Made by a program: the position numbers and the translations under genes | Assembly: GCA_023418375.1 (NCBI GenBank) | Contig: JAEZZV010000335.1 | Location: forward strand, 1 to 11,299 | Direction of reading: 5' to 3' | DNA: 11,299 bases | Origin: Actinomycetes bacterium | GTDB taxonomy: Bacteria > Actinomycetota > Actinomycetes > Actinomycetales > Cellulomonadaceae | Shown here: positions 6,501 through 11,299 of the stretch, in pieces | Position numbering within the stretch: position 1 is the stretch's first letter | How the letters are laid out: every line of letters starts with the position of its first letter | The notes under the pieces: model-generated | What the model saw: only the letters and a program-made list of their open reading frames with translations | Databases searched by the model: none | What the model was told of the DNA's origin: nothing

Positions 6501-7288
6501 CGTACGTGTGGAAGTACCAGGACGAGATGGACCTGACCACGGTGGAGACGTACGACCTCGCCACCGGCCGGCTCGCCGACATCTGGACGGCGAACGGCAT
6601 CGACCTGCCGCTCGACAGCTCGGTGTTCGACAGCAACGTCCTCGTGGTGCCGATGACGCTGGCGAACCTCGGCGTCGACCCCGGCGAGACGCCGACGTTC
6701 GCCATCGGGACGTTCTCCCCGTACGAGGGGACGGCGGGCGGGTTCGTCGACATGGTCGAGCCGTTCACCGTCGACGCGTACGACCCGCCGGTGTGGTTCG
6801 AGAGCGAGGGCCTCGCGGCGAGCGCGTTCTGGTTCGTCGGCGCCCCCGGGGCGGACGTGACGGTGCACCGCCGCGCGGACGTCACCGACGCCGACCTTCT
6901 CGTGCTGCACACCCACAACGACAACGTGGGCACGCCGCGCGCGCAGGTCGTCGACCTCACGGTCGCGGCGCCGAAGGCCGCCTCGCGGATCGACGCGGTC
7001 GCCCCGCGGTCCATCCTGCGTGGGCTGCCCGTGCCGGTCTCCGCGGTCATCCGCAGCGACGGCCCCCCGCCGTCGGGCGTGATCGAGGTTCGGGAGGGCG
7101 ACCGCCTGGTCGGCAGCGCGGACGTCCTCACGGTCGGCCGCACCGGCGTCGCCGTGGCGCTCGTGCGTGGGCTCGCGGCGGGCAGCCACCAGCTCACCGT
7201 GACCTACACCGGCAACGACGCCGTCGACGCGTCGTCCGACACGGTGACCGTGCGCGTCACGCCGCCACGCGGTCCGCACCACCGGTGA
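3587..7288 (+). CDS. Secreted subtilisin-family (S8) serine protease with PA and Ig-like domains
   Basis: A 1233-residue secreted endopeptidase. The signal peptide ends near AFA|APP (residue 29). A propeptide, about 31-180, carries an Ala/Glu/Val-rich acidic stretch. The S8 catalytic residues are Asp205 (GVIDTGVDYTH), His286 (GGHGSHVAGTAAG), the oxyanion Asn405 (TSSGNGG) and Ser646 (YSGTSMSSPHVAGIAAL). A PA (protease-associated) insertion lies between His and Ser, about 440-590, and holds the only two cysteines (480 and 517), a likely disulfide. An Fn3-like stretch follows at about 725-845. The region from 850 to 1125 is not recognised but contains a calcium-loop-like D-T-D-V-D-G-D-G (959-966). 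An Ig-like repeat of the Big_3 kind lies at about 1135-1225. There is no sortase motif or membrane anchor, so the protein should be released. GGGAG precedes the ATG; a 16-bp hairpin follows the stop. The natural substrate is unknown. Confidence 0.95.
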   Translation: MPRTRQLRLVAAVGAAALAVPLSMGAAFAAPPDDDGPAVPTSPSPELAGELPTPGDTDLPREDRATDRVSSALRAAEGVVTAFVELEAPSGVETAEAGGDAADVTAAVAEVEEVAADVVPADAGETADAETPAKLAVTANVVSGVVVTGDAEEIAALAADPAVTGIHLVVPKTVDNKGTDVFTRAVEAWTSAGATGEGVTIGVIDTGVDYTHATFGGPGTTEAYAQAYGADGTGPVPAGLFDETKFLGGYDFAGPLYDAGGTTPEQLVPQPDENPIDAPHTAGGGHGSHVAGTAAGFGITADGATFRGDYASLTDISDWHVGPGTAPEAGVYALKVFGDVGGSTGLVVQALDWAADPNGDGDFSDHLDIVNMSLGSDLSPADDPESLFVDQLTALGVLTVTSSGNGGDVTDMGGSPGNAATALTVANSVGSTQTYDAVEVTAAPDASLVGSYAAQNSQDYAGGEDVTAPVTYLGADVSGCTVTQDGVRTNPLLPLADQIAGTIVWLWWNDDDSARACGSADRWTNAEEAGAAGVLIGTELTVFVAGIAGNAGIPGAQLTAASTDALLPAIEASTPDAPVVVHLGPSLANTYVLTDPTLADTLNSGSSRGVHGSLGVVKPDVAAPGTLINSAASGTGSGTVTYSGTSMSSPHVAGIAALVAQAHPDWSPLQLKAAVMNTATHDVYSQPGQTGPVFGPERVGSGRVDAFDAVNAQAIAYDTENPGLVSVTFGLVDVGASPVTLTRTVTVANTGGRPQTFATSFDQSTTAGGASVTVSPRHVTVRPGATATVKVTLKVDPATLRRDIDPTQAQYYLGDVAREFVTSVSGRLVLTPSSGPELRVPVQAAPRPVSELTSPAVAMTPDQTAAPVVVEGRGVASGGWYSLMAPFGLVTTSPALEVGEAATPPTALAAADVQHVGFTSTAPQLAAAGGDPTAGVMALGISTYGEWATLGGVIVPVIDTDVDGDGTFDFETYVWKYQDEMDLTTVETYDLATGRLADIWTANGIDLPLDSSVFDSNVLVVPMTLANLGVDPGETPTFAIGTFSPYEGTAGGFVDMVEPFTVDAYDPPVWFESEGLAASAFWFVGAPGADVTVHRRADVTDADLLVLHTHNDNVGTPRAQVVDLTVAAPKAASRIDAVAPRSILRGLPVPVSAVIRSDGPPPSGVIEVREGDRLVGSADVLTVGRTGVAVALVRGLAAGSHQLTVTYTGNDAVDASSDTVTVRVTPPRGPHHR

Positions 7289-7304
7289 CCTGACCGGATG
7301 AGCG

Positions 7305-7340
7305 ACGAGGGCCCGGCTCCACCTGGAGCCGGGCCCTCGT
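7305..7340. terminator. Perfect 16-bp hairpin, bidirectional terminator
   Basis: Bases 7305-7320 pair without mismatch with 7325-7340 around the loop ACCT. It sits between the stop of the protease (7288) and the stop of the convergent membrane protein gene (7394), so it can end both transcripts. There is no T-tract after it on either strand, which is common in GC-rich actinobacteria. Confidence 0.85.
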
Positions 7341-7393
7341 GCGTCGGGCTGCCGCGGCACCCCCGCCCGGTGTTCGTCCGGGGCCGGCCGGGC

Positions 7394-8797
7394 TCAGACC
7401 TGGGTCGCCTCGCGCGCGGCCGCGCGGGAGGCGCGCACGCGCGTCGTGATCACGTGCACGACCCAGGCCAGGACGAAGGCCGCAGCGAAGAGCAGGGCCG
7501 CCGCGACCGGGTTCTCCATGAGGGTCGGGTTGGCGACCATGACCCCCGCGAGCGCGAGCATCGTGACGCCTGCGAAGAGCTTGAGCAGCTCGCCGTGCTT
7601 CTCCTGCATCTTGGTCGCCTTCATGGTGAAGACGGCGATGCCGAACACGATCATCTCGTCCAGCAGGAACGGGACCATGTAGGCCACGAAGAGCAGGGCC
7701 GACTCCGCGAACCCGACCCCGTTCGCCTTGAGCAGGCCCGTCCACAGCACCGGGAAGCCGGCCGTGCACGGGGTCTCGATGAGCGACACCGCGACGCCCA
7801 GCGCCGCGGTCGCGAGCAGCGCGGGCACCAGACGCTCGTGGCCGGCCGCCGCGCGCATGCGCTTGTAGATGCCGGGCTTGGCGGAGTCCGGGATGGTGAA
7901 CGACAGGCCCTTCTTGAACGCGAAGTAGTCCTTGACGCTCACCAGGCCGAAGACGCCCGCGGCGATCGCCACGACGACCTGGATCGTCCCGAGGAAGCCG
8001 ACCACGGTCAGCGCCGAGTAGATGCCGGCCATGTAGAGCGCGTACATCGCAGCGGTGACGACGAGGAACGTCGAGCCGATCGCGAGCACGCGGCGCCGCG
8101 AGGCGGTCCGCACGACGATCGTCAGCAGCACGGAGATGACCCACAGCGAGCAGGGGTTGACGCCGTCGACGAAGCCGATGATGAGCGTGGAGACCAGCAG
8201 GTTCTGGTCGTCGAGCGCCACGGTCCCGACGAGCGGGACGTCGATCTCGGCGCCGGTGTCGCTCTCGTCGTCGCACGACAGGCCCCCGGAGTCGTCGGAG
8301 GGGTCGCAGGTACCGGTGCCGGGCTGGCCGTACACCCCTGGCGAGACCTCCTGGCCCTCGGAGACGAGCTGGATGGCCTCGGCGATGTCGTCGCCGATCG
8401 AGTCCGTGTACCCGATCCAGACGCGTCCGCCGATGATCGTCGTCGGCACGGCACCGGCCTCGAAGCCCAGCTCGTCGGCCGTCCGCTCGAACAGCTCGCG
8501 GTTGTCGCCGTCGTGCCAGACCTCGTACTCGGTGCGCTCCAGGTCGTAGACCTGCTCGAGGTCGTCGAGCCATGCCCGTTCCGACTCGCACTTGGGGCAC
8601 TCGCGGCCCCAGAAGAGTGTGATCTCGACGGTCTCGTCGCCGGGCTCCGCGACGGCCGCGCCCACCCCGCCGGCGGCGAGCGCGGCGGCGGCGGGGAGCA
8701 GGACGGCGGCCAGGCCACCGAGGACGGCGAGCAGCGCGCGGCTCAGGCGGCGCGCGGGCCCGCGCGGACGGGTCGGCGCGGCAGCGGCGTCGGCCAT
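7394..8797 (-). CDS. Thioredoxin-like/CcdA-like membrane fusion, probable thiol-disulfide carrier
   Basis: A 467-residue protein combining a soluble redox domain with a membrane electron carrier. After an N-terminal signal or anchor helix (about 20-50) comes a thioredoxin-like domain at about 55-145. It has the active site FWGRECPKCE (Cys67, Cys70) and the cis-proline VPTTIIGG (Pro118). A linker holds a second pair, Cys164 and Cys175. From about 198 on there are roughly six hydrophobic segments with the CcdA/DsbD-type cysteines: Cys216 in DGVNPCSLWV and Cys344 in ETPCTAGFPVLW. By family knowledge CcdA/DsbD pass electrons from cytosolic thioredoxin outward. The fusion suggests one chain delivers reductant to an extracytoplasmic CxxC domain. 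The target (cytochrome maturation, secreted proteins or oxidative stress) is not shown. AGGAGGT lies six bases before the ATG. The 3' end faces the protease across a shared hairpin. Confidence 0.85.
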   Translation of the reverse strand: MADAAAAPTRPRGPARRLSRALLAVLGGLAAVLLPAAAALAAGGVGAAVAEPGDETVEITLFWGRECPKCESERAWLDDLEQVYDLERTEYEVWHDGDNRELFERTADELGFEAGAVPTTIIGGRVWIGYTDSIGDDIAEAIQLVSEGQEVSPGVYGQPGTGTCDPSDDSGGLSCDDESDTGAEIDVPLVGTVALDDQNLLVSTLIIGFVDGVNPCSLWVISVLLTIVVRTASRRRVLAIGSTFLVVTAAMYALYMAGIYSALTVVGFLGTIQVVVAIAAGVFGLVSVKDYFAFKKGLSFTIPDSAKPGIYKRMRAAAGHERLVPALLATAALGVAVSLIETPCTAGFPVLWTGLLKANGVGFAESALLFVAYMVPFLLDEMIVFGIAVFTMKATKMQEKHGELLKLFAGVTMLALAGVMVANPTLMENPVAAALLFAAAFVLAWVVHVITTRVRASRAAAREATQV

Positions 8798-8803
8798 GGG
8801 CGG

Positions 8804-8836
8804 ACCTCCTGGTGTCGGCGGGCCGAGGGGCCCGAC
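8804..8836 (-). promoter_or_regulatory. Strong ribosome site and leader stem of the thioredoxin-CcdA gene
   Basis: AGGAGGT (8804-8810, minus strand) is a near-perfect Shine-Dalgarno site six bases from the ATG. Directly upstream (about 8813-8836) an imperfect stem, GTCG/CGAC plus GGCC/GGCC with a 3-base bulge and loop of about four bases, could affect access to the site. No clear promoter is seen in the 108-base gap, so transcription may come from its own weak promoter or from the gene upstream. Confidence 0.4.
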
Positions 8837-8905
8837 GCCACATTCTCGGCAGTCGGGGCGCTGGCCACGGTGGGAACTACGTCCCCCGCCCCGGCCGACG
8901 CGGGG

Positions 8906-9382
8906 TCAGTACTCGTCGAGGTCGATCTCGAACCAGACGGTCTTGCCGTCCGCCGGGTGCGGCTCGACCCCCCACCGGTTGGACATCGCCTCCACGATCG
9001 CCATGCCGCGCCCGGCCGGGGCGGCGGGCTCGGGGTGCAGGACGACCGGGCGCTGCGGGAGGCTGTCGCGCACGGAGACGCGGATCAGGGAGTCCGTGCA
9101 CTCCAGCGCCACGCGGATGGGCCCGTCACCCGAGCCGTGCAGGACGGCGTTGGCCAGGAGCTCGCTTGCGAGGAGCTCGACGATCTGGTTGGCCATGCCC
9201 GTGACGCCCTGCTCCGCCGCGACCCGCACCACCCAGTGGCGACCGACGCCGACCGAGCGGCGCTGCGGCGGCAGCTCGAGCCAGAGGCCCTCGTCCTCGT
9301 CGGAGGACGTGACGTCGGGGACCGGCCCCACGAGGCGGAGCGAGCGACCCGTGGGCGTCCGGCGGGCGGGCTCACCGCTCAT
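8906..9382 (-). CDS. RsbW-like ATP-binding regulatory protein (HATPase fold)
   Basis: A 158-residue cytosolic protein of the histidine-kinase-like ATPase fold, of the kind that acts as anti-sigma factor and Ser/Thr kinase in partner-switching pathways. The N box is VELLASELLANAVLHG (Glu74, Asn78). The G1 box is reduced to RVSVRDSLPQRP (Asp106), as is usual in stand-alone actinobacterial members. The G2 box is GRGMAIVEAMSNRWG (124-138). The first 35 residues are polar and probably flexible. No anti-anti-sigma or phosphatase partner is in the window. The sigma factor at the left edge is of ECF type, not the SigB/SigF type these proteins normally control. The ATG at 9382 is preferred over GTG at 9397 because GGGAGGA lies four bases before it and none precedes the GTG. 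It lies 108 bases upstream of the thioredoxin-CcdA gene, on the same strand. Confidence 0.88.
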   Translation of the reverse strand: MSGEPARRTPTGRSLRLVGPVPDVTSSDEDEGLWLELPPQRRSVGVGRHWVVRVAAEQGVTGMANQIVELLASELLANAVLHGSGDGPIRVALECTDSLIRVSVRDSLPQRPVVLHPEPAAPAGRGMAIVEAMSNRWGVEPHPADGKTVWFEIDLDEY

Positions 9383-9425
9383 GCCGTCCTCCCCCACGCG
9401 CGTGCGTCGTCGACTGCCCCCCTGA

Positions 9426-9481
9426 GCACCCTCCCAGGGTGCACCGTCCGGGCGCTACCGGCACGCCGGGCCGGGGGTGAA
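9426..9481 (-). promoter_or_regulatory. Candidate promoter and palindrome upstream of the RsbW-like gene
   Basis: On the minus strand TTCACC (9476-9481) and TAGCGC (9452-9457) are separated by 18 bases, so transcription would begin near 9445. Immediately inside the transcript is a perfect 7-bp inverted repeat, GCACCCT (9426-9432) and AGGGTGC (9436-9442), with a 3-base loop. It could be an operator just past the start point, or a stem that ends read-through from the gene upstream. Confidence 0.4.
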
Positions 9482-9567
9482 CTGCCGCGGGGGTGGGCTG
9501 CCGCCCGGCCCCACAGGTCTTCGGCGATCGTGCCGATGGACGGAGGGCGCGGCGGGACGACCGCGGC

Positions 9568-9885
9568 TCAGCGCGGGTAGGCCGAGATGAGCCGCGGGAT
9601 GCCCGGGGGGGCCGCCGCGGACAGCTCGAGGTACTTCGCCTCGGCCCGGTGCAGCCGCACGTGCTCGTCGAGGGTCCAGGTGGGCCCGTTGCGCAGGACC
9701 GTGCCGCACGAGCACTCGAGCCAGACCGTGCCGTCCGGGTCCCGGCGCAGCGTCCCGACGGTGTAGTGCGCGGACCGTGCCCGGGCCTTCGCGTCACGCA
9801 GCGTGGCGCTGACGGGCTCGGCCACCTCGGCGCCCGCCTCCGAGCCCCCCTCGGCACCCGCCTCCGTGCCCACCTCCGTACTCAT
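9568..9885 (-). CDS. Small protein with C-x-C...H-x3-H zinc-binding-like motif, function unknown
   Basis: A 105-residue protein I cannot assign to a named family. The first 24 residues are low-complexity Glu/Gly/Ala (TEVGTEAGAEGGSEAGAEVA). The core, about 38-85, holds WLECSCGTVLRNGPTWTLDEHVRLHR, with Cys58 and Cys60 followed by His75 and His79. The spacing would allow a treble-clef- or finger-like zinc site; similar C-x-C-G...H arrangements are common in small actinobacterial and phage proteins. No signal peptide or membrane helix is present. The ATG at 9885 is favoured over GTG at 9948 because a CACACT -10-like box lies seven bases before it (with GGAG in between), and the longer version would run into the divergent promoter region. 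It shares an 85-base divergent gap with the hydrolase gene. Confidence 0.7.
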   Translation of the reverse strand: MSTEVGTEAGAEGGSEAGAEVAEPVSATLRDAKARARSAHYTVGTLRRDPDGTVWLECSCGTVLRNGPTWTLDEHVRLHRAEAKYLELSAAAPPGIPRLISAYPR

Positions 9886-9892
9886 GGGCTCC

Positions 9893-9898
9893 AGTGTG
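9893..9898 (-). promoter_or_regulatory. Candidate -10 box of the C-x-C/H-x3-H protein gene
   Basis: CACACT on the minus strand ends seven bases before the ATG at 9885, the same geometry as the other leaderless candidates here. The match to TAnnnT is imperfect and no -35 is visible. Confidence 0.3.
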
Positions 9899-9955
9899 GC
9901 GCACCCCGCGCCCTCCCCGGTCCCAGCCCGGCCTGCGTCCGCCACCACCTCGGGC

Positions 9956-9961
9956 TAGGGT
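9956..9961 (+). promoter_or_regulatory. -10 box of the hydrolase gene, very short or no leader
   Basis: TAGGGT ends nine bases before the ATG at 9971, giving a leader of at most a few bases. The bases between (GACCGCCTC) contain no Shine-Dalgarno site. Confidence 0.5.
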
Positions 9962-9970
9962 GACCGCCTC

Positions 9971-10678
9971 ATGTCGTCGACGCCTGCACGCACCGACCGA
10001 CGGCCCGTCGTCTTCGTGCACGGGCTGAGCACGTCCTCGGCCATCTGGGCGCACCAGGTGGAGGTCCTCTCGCGCCTGGGCCACGACTGCGTGACCGTCG
10101 ACCTGCCCGGGCACGGCCACCGCGGCCACGAGCGGTTCACGCTCGAGGGCGCGCTGCGCGCGATCGACGACGCCGTCCGCCGCCTGCCGACGCCGCCCCT
10201 GCTCGTCGGGCTCTCGCTCGGCGGCTACACGTCGCTCGCCTACGCGGCGCGCCACGAGGGCGCCGTCGCGGGCGTGTTCCTCTCCGGGTGCTCGACGGAG
10301 GTCAAGGGCTGGCCCCTGCGGGGCTATCGGCGCGTCTCACGCGTCATGGCCCGCACGATGCGCAAGGCGACCGACTCCTGGCACGTGGTGACGGACATGC
10401 TGACCGCGCTGCACGGCCACTCGTCGCTGGCCGACCTGCGCCGGCTCCCGCACCCGGTGCCCGTGTGGTTCGTGAACGGACGGTGGGACGTGCTGCGGTT
10501 CGGCGAGCGGCGGCTCGTCGCGGCCCGTCCGGGCGCGCGGCTCACCGTCGTCAAGGGCGCGGGGCACGACGTGAACACGCACGCGCCGACGGCGTTCACC
10601 GCGCTGCTCGTGCGGGCCGCGCGGGAGCTCGCGGTCGACCTGGCCGGGGACGCGACGCCACGGGCCGCGCTCGTCTGA
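9971..10678 (+). CDS. Alpha/beta-fold hydrolase
   Basis: A 235-residue cytosolic hydrolase of the alpha/beta fold; the reaction cannot be named beyond hydrolysis of an ester, thioester, amide or similar bond. The oxyanion-hole motif is VVFVHGLST (His17-Gly18). A loop of the usual kind follows, VTVDLPGHGHRGH. The nucleophile elbow GLSLGGYTS gives Ser82. The acid is probably Asp173 in VNGRWDVLR and the base His199 in KGAGHDVN, so the triad is complete. The short helical lid (about 110-150) carries several Arg and Lys residues (VKGWPLRGYRRVSRVMARTMRK), which might favour an acidic substrate; this is inference. No signal peptide is present. The ATG is preceded by TAGGGT nine bases away. The gene reads in the same direction as the DUF2277 gene, which has its own promoter 61 bases downstream. 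Confidence 0.93.
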   Translation: MSSTPARTDRRPVVFVHGLSTSSAIWAHQVEVLSRLGHDCVTVDLPGHGHRGHERFTLEGALRAIDDAVRRLPTPPLLVGLSLGGYTSLAYAARHEGAVAGVFLSGCSTEVKGWPLRGYRRVSRVMARTMRKATDSWHVVTDMLTALHGHSSLADLRRLPHPVPVWFVNGRWDVLRFGERRLVAARPGARLTVVKGAGHDVNTHAPTAFTALLVRAARELAVDLAGDATPRAALV

Positions 10679-10703
10679 CGCCCGATCCCGGCACCCGCCA
10701 CCA

Positions 10704-10732
10704 TTGGCCCGGCGCCCGCCGGGGCATACCGT
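10704..10732 (+). promoter_or_regulatory. Promoter of the DUF2277 gene with a palindrome in its spacer
   Basis: TTGGCC (10704-10709) and TACCGT (10727-10732) are 17 bases apart, the best -35/-10 pair in the window. The -10 ends seven bases before the ATG, so the mRNA is probably leaderless. The spacer contains CCCGGC-N4-GCCGGG (10708-10723), which could be an operator or a stem ending the hydrolase transcript. Confidence 0.6.
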
Positions 10733-10739
10733 CGGAGAC

Positions 10740-11033
10740 ATGTGCCGCAACATCGTGCCGCTCCACAACCTCGAGCCCGCCGTGACGCCGGAGGAGGTCC
10801 GCGCCGCCGCGTTGCAGTACGTCCGCAAGGTGGCCGGCACCACCAAGCCCTCGCGCGCCAACGCCGAGGCCTTCGAGCGCGCCGTCGACGAGGTCGCGCA
10901 CGCGACCATGCACCTGCTCGCCGACCTCGTCACGACCGCTCCCCCGCGCGACCGCGAGGCCGAGGCCGCCAAGCGCCGCGCCCGCGGCCAGGCGCGGTAC
11001 GCCATCGCGGCCGCGCGCGGGGCCACCGCCTAG
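10740..11033 (+). CDS. DUF2277 family protein
   Basis: A 97-residue protein that I recognise as DUF2277 from its N-terminus, MCRNIVPLHNLEPAVTPEEVRAAALQYVRKVAGTTKPSRAN, which is nearly invariant in the family as I know it. The middle (AFERAVDEVAHATMHLLADL) is predicted helical, and the C-terminus is a basic Arg/Ala-rich helix (AKRRARGQARYAIAAARG). The only cysteine is Cys2. The role is unknown. Length matches the family, so it is complete. The ATG at 10740 is fixed by the conserved MCRN start and by the promoter that would give a leaderless message; a start at 10704 would lie inside the -35. There is no signal peptide or membrane segment, so it is cytosolic. Confidence 0.93.
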   Translation: MCRNIVPLHNLEPAVTPEEVRAAALQYVRKVAGTTKPSRANAEAFERAVDEVAHATMHLLADLVTTAPPRDREAEAAKRRARGQARYAIAAARGATA

Positions 11034-11040
11034 GGGTGCT

Positions 11041-11136
11041 CTGAGGCGCCTTAGGGATACCTCAGTCGCACGCCCGCCCGGGATACCGGTCATCTGCCCG
11101 ATCCGCGTCGGTGCGCCTCAGCACGAGTGTTGAGGC
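11041..11136. promoter_or_regulatory. Cluster of TNAGG/CCTNA half-sites upstream of the last gene
   Basis: Six half-sites of the form TNAGG or its complement occur in about 95 bases: TGAGG 11042, CCTTA 11049, TTAGG 11051, CCTCA 11060, CCTCA 11116 and TGAGG 11131. They form CTGAGG-N13-CCTCAG (11041-11065) and GCCTCA-N10-TGAGGC (11115-11136). The latter is a 22-bp palindrome matching at 9 of 11 positions per half. GGGATACC is also repeated at 11054 and 11080. The second palindrome ends 18 bases before the ATG, where a repressor would block transcription. Confidence 0.5.
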
Positions 11137-11154
11137 ATCGACAAGGAGGCAGCG

Positions 11155-11299
11155 ATGACCATCTGGGGACCCGCGTTCGACGCGGAGATCGAGTACCGCC
11201 GGCAGGCACTGTCGGCAGCGGCCGTCGGACGGCGCAGCGCACGACGCCGCGGCTGGCGCGGCCGACGCGCGTCGTCGACCGGCGCGAGCGCGTCCGGGC
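11155..11299 (+). CDS. Start of an unknown basic protein gene, cut by the window edge
   Basis: Only the first 48 codons are present (MTIWGPAFDAEIEYRRQALS, then an Arg/Ala/Ser-rich stretch with RRSARRRGWRGRR). I do not recognise the family. The frame is open to the right edge. AAGGAGG at 11143-11149 lies five bases before the ATG, one of the best ribosome sites in the window, so I consider the start real. The visible part is hydrophilic and strongly basic; no membrane helix begins within it. The half-site cluster directly upstream suggests regulated expression. Confidence 0.6.
   Translation, partial: MTIWGPAFDAEIEYRRQALSAAAVGRRSARRRGWRGRRASSTGASASG

Noticed and set aside
3491..7360. A 1289-codon open frame on the minus strand opposite the protease
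   Set aside because: It is rich in Arg, Gly, His and Val with no domain logic, and mirrors the third-position GC bias of the protease, whose frame shows a full set of S8 motifs. It is a base-composition shadow.
8906..9397. Longer start of the RsbW-like protein at GTG 9397
   Set aside because: No ribosome site precedes it, and its first codons (GTG GGG GAG GAC) are the Shine-Dalgarno region of the ATG at 9382.
7298..9580. A 760-codon open frame on the plus strand
   Set aside because: It lies opposite two well-supported minus-strand genes, crosses the terminator hairpin and reads as low-complexity Arg/Gly/Asp/His protein.
11049..11065. IdeR/DtxR iron box
   Set aside because: TTAGG and CCTCA are only four bases apart, whereas the 19-bp iron box needs TTAGG-N9-CCTAA; no iron gene is visible.
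11115..11136. LexA, HrcA (CIRCE) or HspR (HAIR) site
   Set aside because: The half-site GCCTCA with a 10-base gap does not match GAAC/GTTC, TTAGCACTC-N9 or CTTGAGT-N7.

Overview
The window is very GC-rich DNA with strong G/C preference at third codon positions, frequent GTG starts and short -10-only promoters. This points to an actinobacterium, most likely of the Micrococcales/Cellulomonas type. The genus is an inference from gene families and base composition, not a proof. Twelve protein genes are supported: eleven complete and one cut by the right edge. There are no RNA genes, insertion sequences, CRISPR arrays, attachment sites or signs of recent transfer. No gap between genes exceeds 300 bases; the longest is about 190.

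Left part (1-2480): an ECF-type sigma factor on the minus strand diverges from a 75-residue acidic protein of unknown function. A class I glutamine amidotransferase-like protein follows, overlapping tail-to-tail by 13 bases with a complete SurE nucleotidase.

Middle (2480-7340): an exported block on the plus strand. It holds a DUF2807-type lipoprotein with a seven-fold Gly-Ser-Gly repeat, then a 1233-residue secreted subtilisin-family (S8) protease with a PA-domain insertion and a C-terminal Ig-like domain. The protease promoter carries a tandem 11-bp repeat, and the gene ends at a perfect 16-bp hairpin shared with the convergent gene to its right.

Right part (7390-11299): three minus-strand genes. 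These are a membrane protein fusing a CPKC thioredoxin-like domain to a CcdA/DsbD-like membrane domain, an RsbW-like ATP-binding regulatory protein, and a small C-x-C...H-x3-H protein. The last diverges from an alpha/beta hydrolase, which is followed by a DUF2277 protein and the start of an unknown gene behind a cluster of TNAGG/CCTNA half-sites.

Two themes link the genes. Exported functions (lipoprotein, protease, disulfide-relay membrane protein) cluster in the centre, where a thiol-disulfide carrier could plausibly serve secreted proteins; this is inference. Promoter architecture also splits the genes. Several apparently cytosolic genes have a TAnnnT-like -10 box only 6-9 bases before the start codon, suggesting leaderless mRNAs. 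The exported or regulatory genes have strong Shine-Dalgarno sites and longer leaders with repeats or hairpins. I see no convincing new multi-gene system. The most interesting items are the thioredoxin-CcdA fusion, the repeat operators, and the amidotransferase lacking the motif glutamine.
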